From NCBI RefSeq assembly GCF_000255135.1, contig NC_016751.1, positions 372,001 to 436,000 of the forward strand: 64,000 nt of DNA, written 5' to 3'. The translations under genes and the position numbers were made by a program. Of the stretch, positions 55,986-64,000 are shown one piece after another. Origin of the DNA: Marinitoga piezophila KA3. Lineage in GTDB: Bacteria > Thermotogota > Thermotogae > Petrotogales > Petrotogaceae. The notes beneath the pieces are model-generated. The model searched no databases. It saw nothing but the letters and a program-made list of their open reading frames with translations, and was not told where the DNA came from. Each line of letters opens with the position of its first letter. Position 1 is the first letter of the stretch.

Positions 55986-56980
55986 TCTCTTCTTCTGGTT
56001 GAATTCCTTACTATTAATTCAGTTTTCAGAACTATGCCTTTGAATACCGGGCCATCTGAATTAATTATTTGAATAATAAGATTAGCTGCTGTATATCCCA
56101 TTTTATATATTGGCTGTCTTACTGTAGTTAAAGAAGGTTTATAATGTCTGCTAAATGGAATGTCATTAAATCCTGTAATGCTAACATCATCAGGTATTTT
56201 CACACCTCTTTCATCAAGCGCATCCATTAAACCATAGGCTATAAGATCATTACCACCCATTATAACATCTGGAAGTTTTTTTAAATCTATTTCTTTTCCA
56301 TACTGATACCCTGCATCATATGAAAAACAGGAATATATATGTTTATATGATTTAATATTATTTTTCTCCATAAATTCAGCAAAAGCTTCGTAACGCACCT
56401 GAGCACTAAATGTATTTTCATTGCCATTTACAAAGTGAAAACTTCTATGATTTGTATCGTATAAATATTGGAGCAAATCATGCATTCCCTGTTTATTATC
56501 ACTTACTACATAAGAAACATCTATCCCTTTTAATATTCTGTCGAGATATACAACTTTTATCCCACGTTCTTTTAAATGCTTTAAATAAGGATTGGTAAGA
56601 CCACTACCTATAAAAATAACTCCATCTATATGATTTGATTCAAATGTTTCTATGATTTTTGTTTCTTGTTCTAAATCCTGACCGGAATTACTTAATAGCA
56701 ATGTATAATCTTCTTTTTTTAAATAATCTTCTATGCCTTTAACTATATGTGGAAAATAAGGGTCTGTAATATCTGGAATAACAAGTCCTATTGTTTTCGC
56801 TTTCCCTTTTCTAAGACTTCTTGCAACTATACTGGGTTTATATTCTAATTTTTTTATTGCCTCTTCTACTTTTTTTCTCAATTCTTCTTTTACAGGAGCA
56901 CTTTTGTTTATTACTCTTGAAACTGTTGAGATCGAGACTCCAGCTTCCTTTGCTACATCTTTGATATTTATTCTTTTCAT
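55982..56980 (-). CDS. LacI/GalR-family transcription regulator
   Basis: This 332-residue repressor has an N-terminal HTH (INIKDVAKEAGVSISTVSRVINK) with hinge helix YKPSIVARSLRKGK. The periplasmic-binding-like sugar domain starts TIGLVIPDITDPYFPHIV and has DDVSITGFNDIPFSRH. A sugar effector is usual for the family. A perfect palindrome in its own promoter suggests autoregulation. Target genes are not evident in the window. Confidence 0.92.
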   Translation of the reverse strand: MKRINIKDVAKEAGVSISTVSRVINKSAPVKEELRKKVEEAIKKLEYKPSIVARSLRKGKAKTIGLVIPDITDPYFPHIVKGIEDYLKKEDYTLLLSNSGQDLEQETKIIETFESNHIDGVIFIGSGLTNPYLKHLKERGIKVVYLDRILKGIDVSYVVSDNKQGMHDLLQYLYDTNHRSFHFVNGNENTFSAQVRYEAFAEFMEKNNIKSYKHIYSCFSYDAGYQYGKEIDLKKLPDVIMGGNDLIAYGLMDALDERGVKIPDDVSITGFNDIPFSRHYKPSLTTVRQPIYKMGYTAANLIIQIINSDGPVFKGIVLKTELIVRNSTRRRD

Positions 56981-57014
56981 ATTGAATCCCTTCCCATTGT
57001 TTTATTTGTAGTTT

Positions 57015-57028
57015 CGAAAACGTTTTCG
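57015..57028. promoter_or_regulatory. LacI-type operator in the regulator's promoter
   Basis: CGAAAACGTTTTCG is a perfect 14-bp palindrome with the central CG typical of LacI-family operators. It lies directly after the minus-strand -10 TATAAT (57036-57031), where a bound repressor would block transcription. Confidence 0.8.
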
Positions 57029-57151
57029 TAATTATAGGATATCACAAATTTAAAATAAAGTGAAATTCAATCTTTTATAATGTTTATAGGATATAATTAA
57101 ATATGAGCAAAAATTTCTTTTAAGCTATTGTATGCATAATATTAATACTGT

Positions 57152-58282
57152 TTATTTATCAATTTCAAAAAAATCTAAAACCATATCTAAAGATTTTACA
57201 TTATTCATCTTATAATTATCCGATTTTCCAACTGCTTTTGTTATGACTGTGATTTTACCAGCTTTTACTTTTAAAAGAACATATTCAAGATATCCATAAT
57301 GTATCTTTTGAGTGTATGGATTTAATTTTTCTTTATGCCCCGGATCAAACGGCGCACCGCCACCACCAGTGGTGATATATGTAATATCATTTAATTTAAA
57401 TCGTTCATATGCATGAACATGTCCATTAAAAACAAGTTTAACGTTATATTTTTCAAATATTGGACGCCATTTTTTTTCAAGTATTTTATTATCTCTTCTC
57501 CATGCATAAATTGAATTGTTCCAAAACGGATAATGGAAAATTATTATATTTATATAGTTCTTATTGTTTTTCAAAGTTTGTTCAAGCCATATTGTTTCCT
57601 GTTTAAATAGTTCTGAATTATTGATAATAATTGAGTCAAGAAGAATAAAATTTAAATTCCCATATTTAAATGAATACCATTGTTTGTTTTGAAATCCTCC
57701 GCCCTCTGGCAATATAAAGGCATCATAATAATATTTTGAATTTTTTTCATGATTACCAGGAATAGGGAAATATGGAATGTTTAGTCCTTTTATTGTATTG
57801 AAAAAATTGGTCCAATAATTGATATTTTCTCCGTTTTCAACCATATCTCCAACATTAATTACAAAATCTGGTTTTTCTTCTATTATTTTATCTACTATCA
57901 TTCTATGAAGTTTATCATAATATCTGGTGTCTCCATATACAACAAATGTAAAATCCTTTTTTAACGGATTAAATTCGTTGAATGTATTTTTGTATATAAC
58001 TTTTGAATTTTGTTTTATAATATATTCAAAATTTTCATTAACATAATCAATATTTATTGGTATATGATAAAGTTCATTTTCCTGTAATTTAATAGAATAT
58101 ACTTCGTTTAGATTTTTATCTATAATATGAATGGAAAGTCCTTTAATTATTCCATTTGTTTTGAAATTTAAAAATAAATCTTTACCATTATATGTAATGT
58201 ATGGTGGCCATAAAAATAGTGATTTTGAAAAGAGATATAAAGCTGAAAATAATAATATGAATAATAGAATATATTTTTTCAT
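57152..58282 (-). CDS. Exported metallophosphoesterase (purple acid phosphatase-like)
   Basis: This 376-residue protein has a signal peptide (KKYILLFILLFSALYLF) and the full calcineurin-like metal set: YGDTR, NVGDMVENG, PGNHE, FHYP and NGHVHAYERF. The last form, GHxHxYER, is typical of purple acid phosphatase relatives. The substrate is unknown. GAGGTGAAAG precedes the ATG. It is transcribed divergently from the ABC permease, with 56 bases between starts. Confidence 0.88.
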   Translation of the reverse strand: MKKYILLFILLFSALYLFSKSLFLWPPYITYNGKDLFLNFKTNGIIKGLSIHIIDKNLNEVYSIKLQENELYHIPINIDYVNENFEYIIKQNSKVIYKNTFNEFNPLKKDFTFVVYGDTRYYDKLHRMIVDKIIEEKPDFVINVGDMVENGENINYWTNFFNTIKGLNIPYFPIPGNHEKNSKYYYDAFILPEGGGFQNKQWYSFKYGNLNFILLDSIIINNSELFKQETIWLEQTLKNNKNYINIIIFHYPFWNNSIYAWRRDNKILEKKWRPIFEKYNVKLVFNGHVHAYERFKLNDITYITTGGGGAPFDPGHKEKLNPYTQKIHYGYLEYVLLKVKAGKITVITKAVGKSDNYKMNNVKSLDMVLDFFEIDK

Positions 58283-58338
58283 TCTTTCACCTCAAATATA
58301 CAATTATTTGGTTTATAACTTTTTTTCAGGAGGACATT

Positions 58339-59880
58339 ATGAGAAGAATACATTTATATATAATAATATTTGCTATATTGTGGGTTTTTCCAGTATCCAT
58401 CTTAATGATTAACTACTTTGATTTTCATACTTTTTTAAATGTATTTTTTAGAGCAAGAACATTAAGGATACTAAAAAACACTGTTTATCAAGCCTCATTA
58501 TCAACTGTATTTTCATTTATTATCTCGATATTACCTGCAATATATGTTGCTAATAATAAAAATACATTAAGTAAAATCCTTGAAAATTCATTTTTTATTC
58601 CATTTTTCTTTCCACCAATCTCAACGATAATTTCATTTTCGATTTTATATGGAAATAATGGAATTATAAATAAAATTTTTGGTTTGAATATATTATACAC
58701 CTTAACAGCTATTATAATAGCTCATTCGTTTTATAATTCTCCAATATTTGTAAAATACATTTCAGACGCATTAAGGAATATACCTAAAAATTATATTGAA
58801 AATGCAATAATAGACGGTGCTTCCAAAAAGGATATAATAAGATTTATAAAGGTTCCGCTTATTATCCCTTCTGTTTTAAAAGGTGGATTTCTTGTTTTTA
58901 TGTATTCATTTGTTAGTTTTGCAATTGTTCTTTCACTTGGTGGAATAAAATATTCCACATTTGAGGTTGCGATTTTCACTACTTTAAGAAGTTCTTTGAA
59001 TTTTTCAAAAGCTTTGTCTTACGCATTGATTCAATTTTTAATTCTAATTATTCTTAATTTTATAATTTCACTTCCAAAGATCCATGAAATTCCATCAGAA
59101 GAGCTATATGTTTCTAAAACTTCTATGATAACCTTTTTTATTTCTATATTTTATGTATTATTTGAATATAGTATTGTATTTGTGGGAATTTTTTCAGGAT
59201 TTTATGATTTTATAAATAATAGATTTACAATAAAAGGATTATATAATCTGTTTTCTAAAAGTTTGAACAAATATTATCCTGTCATAAAAAGTATTTATAA
59301 TACAACACTTATCGCGTTAATAGTAGGAATAATTTCTATTTTTTTATCTTATATCATTTTAAGGAATATTAAGAATCATAAAGATATGAGATTTGCAAAT
59401 ATTTTTATTATCTCTTCTCTGGGAGTGTCTTCAACATTTATTGCTATGAGTTTGCTTATTCTAAATATTGAATTTTCAATTCCTTATGCTATTTTATTGA
59501 TTATTGGATATCTTGTAATTTCAATACCTCTTGGATACACATTTTTACAACAAAGAGTTTTATCCTTTGATAACTCAATTATTGAAGCTGCTAAAATTGA
59601 CGGAGCAAATAAATTCCAAACATTTCTTTTTATTGAAATGCCTATACTAAAAAATTCCCTGATAAGTTCTTTTTTACAGATATTTGCCATAGTTTTTGGT
59701 GAATTTACAATTTCTTATACAATGCAAGTTTCAAATTATTTCCCCATAGTATCCAATATTAATTACACTCTATCAAACGCACGATATTATCTGGAAAGTC
59801 AGGCAATGTCCTCAATAACTGTAATAATAATATTTTTAATATTCTATATTTCCACATCTTTATTAAAAGAAGAAGTTTAA
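58339..59880 (+). CDS. Two-domain ABC transporter permease (ThiP/FbpB-like)
   Basis: This 513-residue protein has about 12 membrane helices and two permease units, each with an EAA loop: ENAIIDGASKKDIIRFIKVPLI and IIEAAKIDGANKFQTFLFIEMPIL. Such duplicated permeases belong to thiamine, iron or related importers. No binding protein or ATPase gene is adjacent, so the partners must lie elsewhere. CAGGAGG lies before the ATG. The substrate cannot be read here. Confidence 0.85.
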   Translation: MRRIHLYIIIFAILWVFPVSILMINYFDFHTFLNVFFRARTLRILKNTVYQASLSTVFSFIISILPAIYVANNKNTLSKILENSFFIPFFFPPISTIISFSILYGNNGIINKIFGLNILYTLTAIIIAHSFYNSPIFVKYISDALRNIPKNYIENAIIDGASKKDIIRFIKVPLIIPSVLKGGFLVFMYSFVSFAIVLSLGGIKYSTFEVAIFTTLRSSLNFSKALSYALIQFLILIILNFIISLPKIHEIPSEELYVSKTSMITFFISIFYVLFEYSIVFVGIFSGFYDFINNRFTIKGLYNLFSKSLNKYYPVIKSIYNTTLIALIVGIISIFLSYIILRNIKNHKDMRFANIFIISSLGVSSTFIAMSLLILNIEFSIPYAILLIIGYLVISIPLGYTFLQQRVLSFDNSIIEAAKIDGANKFQTFLFIEMPILKNSLISSFLQIFAIVFGEFTISYTMQVSNYFPIVSNINYTLSNARYYLESQAMSSITVIIIFLIFYISTSLLKEEV

Positions 59881-59885
59881 AGGTA

Positions 59886-59914
59886 TTCAAGAATATATAA
59901 AAATATGATATAAT
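59886..59914 (+). promoter_or_regulatory. Promoter of prfA
   Basis: TTCAAG (59886-59891), 17-base spacer and TATAAT (59909-59914) preceded by TGA, an extended -10. Confidence 0.6.
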
Positions 59915-59942
59915 AGCAAAAAAGGGTATAAGGAGTGTGCAT

Positions 59943-61013
59943 ATGGAAATACTATCTTTTAAAGAAAAGGTTTTAGAAAAATTAAAAGAGGTTGAAGAGA
60001 AACTTGCAGATCCTGATGTAACCTCTAACCTCGATTTATTACAATCTCTTGGAAAAGAACATAACAGACTTTCAACATTAAAGGAATTATTTGAAAAATA
60101 TGAAGGAATCACAGAAGACATAAAAGCACTTGAAGAATTAAAACATGCCGAAGAAATAGATGAAGAAGAATATAATTCCATGGTTGAAGAATCTGAAAAA
60201 AATCTGAAAAGTTGTTACCTTGAAATTCTAAGTCTTTTAATACCTGGAAATGAAATAAATGAAAGAAATATAATTATGGAAATCCGTGCTGGTACAGGCG
60301 GAGAAGAAGCTGCATTATTTGCTTCCGATTTAATGAGAATGTATTTAAGATATGCGGAAAATAAGGGTTGGAAACATGAAATAATGGAATTAAGCGATAC
60401 AGGTATTGGCGGAACAAAAAACGCAGTTATAAAAATAAAAGGTAAAGGTGTTTTTGGTAGATTGAAATATGAAAGTGGTGTTCATAGGGTTCAAAGAGTT
60501 CCTGTTACAGAATCAGGAGGAAGAATACATACTTCAACAGCAACTGTTGCAGTATTGCCTGAAGCAACAGATGTTGATGTTAAAATAGAGGATAAAGATT
60601 TAAGGATTGATACCTATAGAGCGGGAGGTGCTGGTGGACAACACGTCAATAAAACAGAGTCTGCCGTGAGAATTGTCCACTTACCGACAGGGATTGTTGT
60701 TACATGTCAAAATGAAAGATCACAACATCAAAATAAAGAAGCTGCTATGAGTATTTTAAGGGCAAAGTTGTATGAAGAAGCATTAAGAAAACAACATGAA
60801 GAATTAACCTCTCAAAGAAGATCGCAAATTGGAACCGGGGAAAGAAGTGAAAAAATTAGAACATATAATTTCCCTCAGAATAGAGTTACAGATCATAGAA
60901 TAGGTTATACATCATATAGATTAGGATTTATACTCGACGGGGATTTAGATGAAATAATCGATAAATTAATGGAATGGGATTTAACAGAAAAATTGGAAAA
61001 TCTGGAAATCTAA
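59943..61013 (+). CDS. prfA: Peptide chain release factor 1
   Basis: This 356-residue RF1 has the tripeptide anticodon PVT ([12 protein letters not shown]) for UAA/UAG and the catalytic GGQ in [34 protein letters not shown] is the usual domain 2 motif. The ATG at 59943 follows AAGGAG by 7 bases; the in-frame GTG at 59937 is too close. It heads a likely prfA, TM-RidA, thrS unit. Confidence 0.96.
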   Translation: MEILSFKEKVLEKLKEVEEKLADPDVTSNLDLLQSLGKEHNRLSTLKELFEKYEGITEDIKALEELKHAEEIDEEEYNSMVEESEKNLKSCYLEILSLLIPGNEINERNIIMEIRAGTGGEEAALFASDLMRMYLRYAENKGWKHEIMELSDTGIGGTKNAVIKIKGKGVFGRLKYESGVHRVQRVPVTESGGRIHTSTATVAVLPEATDVDVKIEDKDLRIDTYRAGGAGGQHVNKTESAVRIVHLPTGIVVTCQNERSQHQNKEAAMSILRAKLYEEALRKQHEELTSQRRSQIGTGERSEKIRTYNFPQNRVTDHRIGYTSYRLGFILDGDLDEIIDKLMEWDLTEKLENLEI

Positions 61014-61026
61014 GGGGGATGAGAGT

Positions 61027-61827
61027 ATGAAGTTTTATATTGATGTTGCTTATAAACTGTCCTGGATTTTGACATTTATAATTGGATTCTCTGGTGTTAG
61101 CACATCATCTGGGGTTACAGGATTTTTCTTATTCTTTTTTACTTTAACTACTTTAATATTATTGACAGGAACATATTTATTTTCAAGAACAAAAGATGGA
61201 TTACATACAATAATACATTATTTTAGTATGATAGTAATTGCTTCTGCGTATATGATTTCTATGTCATTAATAAAATTAAATGTATATACTTTTACTGTAT
61301 ATTATATGCTCTATAATGTTTTATACGCATTTATATTAAATAATTACTTTAAGTATTTTGAGGAAAAAGACCATTTGAAGGATTTATTAAAAACTCTAAA
61401 TTTAAGCTATTTCGATTATTTTGATGGTCATCAAATGAGATTAAAACTCTTTAATAATAAAAAGAGTGTAACACCAAAGAATTTTTCTGCTGTTGGTCCA
61501 TACTCTCATGCAATATTAAAAGATGATGAGTTATTTATATCAGGTCAATTGCCTATTAATTATGAAACTGGTGAAATACCTGAAAGTTTTGTTGAACAGA
61601 CAAAACAAGTTATGGAGAATATTAAAACTATCTTGAAATCTTCCGGTTTTTCATTAAAAGATGTTGTTCAGGTGCAGGTTTTTCTTACTGATATGTCTAA
61701 GTTTAATGAATTTAATGTTGTATATGAAAATTACTTTAAAAAAATTTATCCTGCAAGATTTGTTATAGAAGTTTCTAAATTACCAAAAGATGCAATGGTT
61801 GAAATTGCATGTATTGCTAAAAAGTAA
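61027..61827 (+). CDS. Membrane-anchored RidA (YjgF) fusion protein
   Basis: Residues 1-115 contain about four transmembrane helices. Residues 145-266 form a complete RidA domain with VGPYSHAIL, LFISGQLPIN, VVQVQVFLTDMSKFNEFN, the substrate Arg in YPARFVIEV, and closing MVEIACIAKK. RidA deaminates reactive enamine/imine intermediates and is normally a soluble protein of about 125 residues. A membrane-tethered form is unusual. The gene sits between prfA and thrS, close to the translation genes. The role of the anchor is unknown. Confidence 0.85.
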   Translation: MKFYIDVAYKLSWILTFIIGFSGVSTSSGVTGFFLFFFTLTTLILLTGTYLFSRTKDGLHTIIHYFSMIVIASAYMISMSLIKLNVYTFTVYYMLYNVLYAFILNNYFKYFEEKDHLKDLLKTLNLSYFDYFDGHQMRLKLFNNKKSVTPKNFSAVGPYSHAILKDDELFISGQLPINYETGEIPESFVEQTKQVMENIKTILKSSGFSLKDVVQVQVFLTDMSKFNEFNVVYENYFKKIYPARFVIEVSKLPKDAMVEIACIAKK

Positions 61828-61857
61828 TAAATAATAATAAAGAAGGGGTGATTATAT

Positions 61858-63786
61858 ATGGAAATGATAAAGATTGTATTGCCTGATGGTTCAGAAAAGG
61901 AATATAAAAAAGGAATTACTGCAGCAGAAATTGCAAAAGGAATTTCTGAAGGATTATACAGACAATCAGTAGGTGCATTGGTAAACGGAGAATTATATGA
62001 TTTAACAAGACCTATTGAAGTTGATGCAACAGTAAAATTAATTACAGATAAAGATCCTGAAGCACCTGTAATTTTCAGACATACAATGGCTCATATTATG
62101 GCACAGGCAGTAATGAGAATATATGGAAAAGATGTAAAACTTGCAATTGGTCCTGTAATAGAAAATGGATTTTATTATGATTTTGATATGGAAGAAAAGA
62201 TTTCCGAAGAAGACCTCGAAAAAATAGAAGCAGAGATGAAGAAAATAATAAAAGAAGATTTAAAAATCGAAAGATTTGAAATTTCAAAAGAAGAAGCAAA
62301 GAAAATGTTTGAAGAAATGAATCAACCATATAAGGTTGAATTGCTTGAAGATATAGAAGATGATACAGTTACATACTATAAACAAGGAGAATTTATTGAT
62401 CTTTGTAGAGGGCCTCATCTTCCTTCAACAGGGAAAATTAAACAATTTAAATTATTATCTGTATCAGGAGCATATTGGAGAGGCGATGAAAGAAATAAAA
62501 TGCTTCAAAGAATCTATGGTACAGCATTTGCTAAAAAGGCACAATTAGATGAATATTTAAAAATGCTTGAAGAAGCAAAGAAAAGGGATCATAGAAAATT
62601 AGGTCCAAAACTCGAATTATTTATGTTTGATAGCGAATTGGCACCTGCAATGCCTTTCTTCTTACCAAGAGGAGCTAAAGTTATTAATCAGCTTATAGAA
62701 TTCTCAAGAGAATTACATAAAAAATATGGATATGAAGAAATACTCACACCATTAATGATGAATGTAAAGCTCTGGCATCAGTCAGGTCACTGGGATCATT
62801 ATAAAGAAAATATGTATTTCACAGAAAAAGATGAGATGGAATATGCAATTAAACCTATGAACTGTCCTGGACATATTTTAATCTATAAATCAAAGGTTGT
62901 AAGTTATAGAGACCTTCCAATAAGATATTCTGAATTTGGTAAGGTTCATAGATATGAAAGAAGCGGTGTTGTTCATGGGTTGTTCAGGGTAAGAGCATTC
63001 ACTCAGGATGATGCACATATTTTCTGTACAAAAGATCAAATTGAAGAAGAAGTAATCAAGGTTATGGACTTTACAAATGAATTATACAACGCTTTTGGTT
63101 TTGAATATGAAGCAAATTTAAGTACAATGCCTGAAGACCATATGGGTGATGAAAAAACCTGGGAAATCGCTACAAATGCATTAAAGGCTGCACTTGAAAA
63201 ATCAGGAATAAATTATAATATTAACGAGGGTGATGGTGCATTTTATGGTCCAAAGATCGACTTCCAAATTAAGGATTCATTAGGAAGAAAATGGCAATGT
63301 GCTACAATTCAGCTTGATTTCCAGATGCCAGAAAGATTTGATATTCACTATGTAGACCACAATAATGAACTTCAAAGACCTGTTATGATACACAGGGCAA
63401 TATATGGTTCTATTGAAAGGTTCTTTGGAATTTTAATTGAAAACTTTGCAGGTGCATTCCCAACATGGCTTGCACCAGAACAGGTTGCAGTAATTCCTGT
63501 TTCTGATAAATATGTTGAATTCAGTAAAGAAATTGCAGCAAAATTAGACAAAGAAGGAATAAGAGTAAAACTTGATGATTCAAATGCAACAGTAGGATAC
63601 AAAATTAGAAATGCACAATTATTAAAGATTCCATATATGATTGTTATTGGTGAAAAAGAGGTTGAATCAAATAAATTTAATGTAAGAACAAGAGAAGGTA
63701 ATACTGTAGAAGATATTTCTCTTGAAGATATTATTAAAACTATACATGAAGAAGTGAAAAATAGAAGCTTAAAGTTAAGCTATTAA
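61858..63786 (+). CDS. thrS: Threonyl-tRNA synthetase
   Basis: This 642-residue class II synthetase has an N-terminal TGS domain and an editing domain with [11 protein letters not shown] (HxxxH) and YYDFDME. The catalytic core has [12 protein letters not shown] (zinc Cys), [22 protein letters not shown] and [13 protein letters not shown], followed by the anticodon-binding domain. AAGGGGTG lies 7 bases before the ATG. The 30-base gap upstream leaves no room for a T-box. Confidence 0.97.
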   Translation: MEMIKIVLPDGSEKEYKKGITAAEIAKGISEGLYRQSVGALVNGELYDLTRPIEVDATVKLITDKDPEAPVIFRHTMAHIMAQAVMRIYGKDVKLAIGPVIENGFYYDFDMEEKISEEDLEKIEAEMKKIIKEDLKIERFEISKEEAKKMFEEMNQPYKVELLEDIEDDTVTYYKQGEFIDLCRGPHLPSTGKIKQFKLLSVSGAYWRGDERNKMLQRIYGTAFAKKAQLDEYLKMLEEAKKRDHRKLGPKLELFMFDSELAPAMPFFLPRGAKVINQLIEFSRELHKKYGYEEILTPLMMNVKLWHQSGHWDHYKENMYFTEKDEMEYAIKPMNCPGHILIYKSKVVSYRDLPIRYSEFGKVHRYERSGVVHGLFRVRAFTQDDAHIFCTKDQIEEEVIKVMDFTNELYNAFGFEYEANLSTMPEDHMGDEKTWEIATNALKAALEKSGINYNINEGDGAFYGPKIDFQIKDSLGRKWQCATIQLDFQMPERFDIHYVDHNNELQRPVMIHRAIYGSIERFFGILIENFAGAFPTWLAPEQVAVIPVSDKYVEFSKEIAAKLDKEGIRVKLDDSNATVGYKIRNAQLLKIPYMIVIGEKEVESNKFNVRTREGNTVEDISLEDIIKTIHEEVKNRSLKLSY

Positions 63787-63797
63787 AATTAATTAAG

Positions 63798-63836
63798 TAC
63801 AGTTGCGGTTTAAAAAATAAACCGCAACTGTATTTT
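63798..63836 (+). terminator. Terminator after thrS
   Basis: TACAGTTGCGGTTTA and TAAACCGCAACTGTA form a perfect 15-bp stem, followed by a T-rich tail. Confidence 0.93.
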
Positions 63837-63921
63837 TATTTTCAAAAAATGGAAATTCCCTTATTTGATTTTTAAATCTATAAAGAGTATAATTATAATG
63901 GAGAGTATTGGGGGAATATTT

Positions 63922-64000
63922 ATGATAAAAAAATATAAAAATGACGAAATATTACAATTAGAAAACGAGGACCCAATAGCTTTGGTTGTTTTAAAAAACG
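63922..64000 (+). CDS. Start of a truncated gene, possibly a cyclic-nucleotide-binding protein
   Basis: An ATG preceded by GGGGGAA opens a frame that runs off the window end (26 codons seen, MIKKYKNDEILQLENEDP...). The pattern loosely recalls the first strand of Crp-type nucleotide-binding domains, but too little is present to assign it. Confidence 0.45.
   Translation, partial: MIKKYKNDEILQLENEDPIALVVLKN

Noticed and set aside
61828-61857. T-box upstream of thrS
   Set aside because: Only 30 bases separate it from the previous gene, with no room for a T-box.

Overview
The window looks like Thermotogota chromosome, genus Marinitoga, most likely Marinitoga piezophila. The DNA is AT-rich, ribosome binding sites are strong GGAGG/GGTG types, and the genes resemble those of heterotrophic thermophiles. 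The 639-residue Argonaute at 28814-30733 has Asp446, Glu482, Asp516 and Asn624 exactly where I remember the DEDN tetrad of M. piezophila Argonaute. The species call rests on memory; no search was run.

Layout. 1-9267: tightly packed purine operon (purC 3' end, then S, Q, L, F, M, N, H, D). 9283-21362: a split LysO-type exporter, an NSS symporter with its tiny MetS-like partner, an ArsB/NhaD-like transporter, a phosphate regulon (pstSCAB, phoU, phoB and a soluble kinase, minus strand) and a membrane pyrophosphatase. 21363-23560: a 750-base non-coding stretch with a long terminator hairpin and a 17-nt element complementary to the ribosome binding site of the following DUF2828/vWA (Ro60-like) gene.

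23610-42641 is the CRISPR region. It runs: 390-bp leader, array 1 (23 repeats), then the operon CAPP primase-polymerase, cas1, cas2, ago. Facing it is a minus-strand type III-B operon: cmr1, cas10, cmr3, cmr4, cmr5, cmr6, cas6, a CARF-RelE-like effector and a Csx1-Crn2 fusion. Leader 2 and array 2 (6 repeats) follow. Cas10 keeps its GGDD cyclase motif, so target RNA should trigger cyclic oligoadenylate. That signal would activate the two CARF effectors, and the Crn2 domain would erase it. CAPP, Cas1 and Cas2 presumably handle spacer acquisition, and Argonaute is co-expressed with them.

42676-55167: an AAA-ATPase/PD-(D/E)XK gene, a three-gene exported protease/DUF4230-like operon, an ankyrin/membrane/DUF1232 operon, then a second copy of the leader-array-terminator-ATPase module with array 3 (20 repeats). 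The second ATPase copy is a pseudogene with a mutated Walker A.

55314-64000: a Crp/Fnr regulator, a LacI regulator with a palindromic operator, a secreted metallophosphoesterase, an orphan two-domain ABC permease, prfA, a membrane-anchored RidA fusion, thrS and the start of another gene.

The best new signals are in the spacers and in the DUF2828 leader. Three spacers in two arrays are antisense to the same peptide motif (YDGSFDE/K) with synonymous codon differences. Two neighbouring array 1 spacers share a second motif (WEY). Most spacers I translated look antisense to protein-coding DNA. Several contain strong hairpins. Array 3 is a mosaic of repeat variants.
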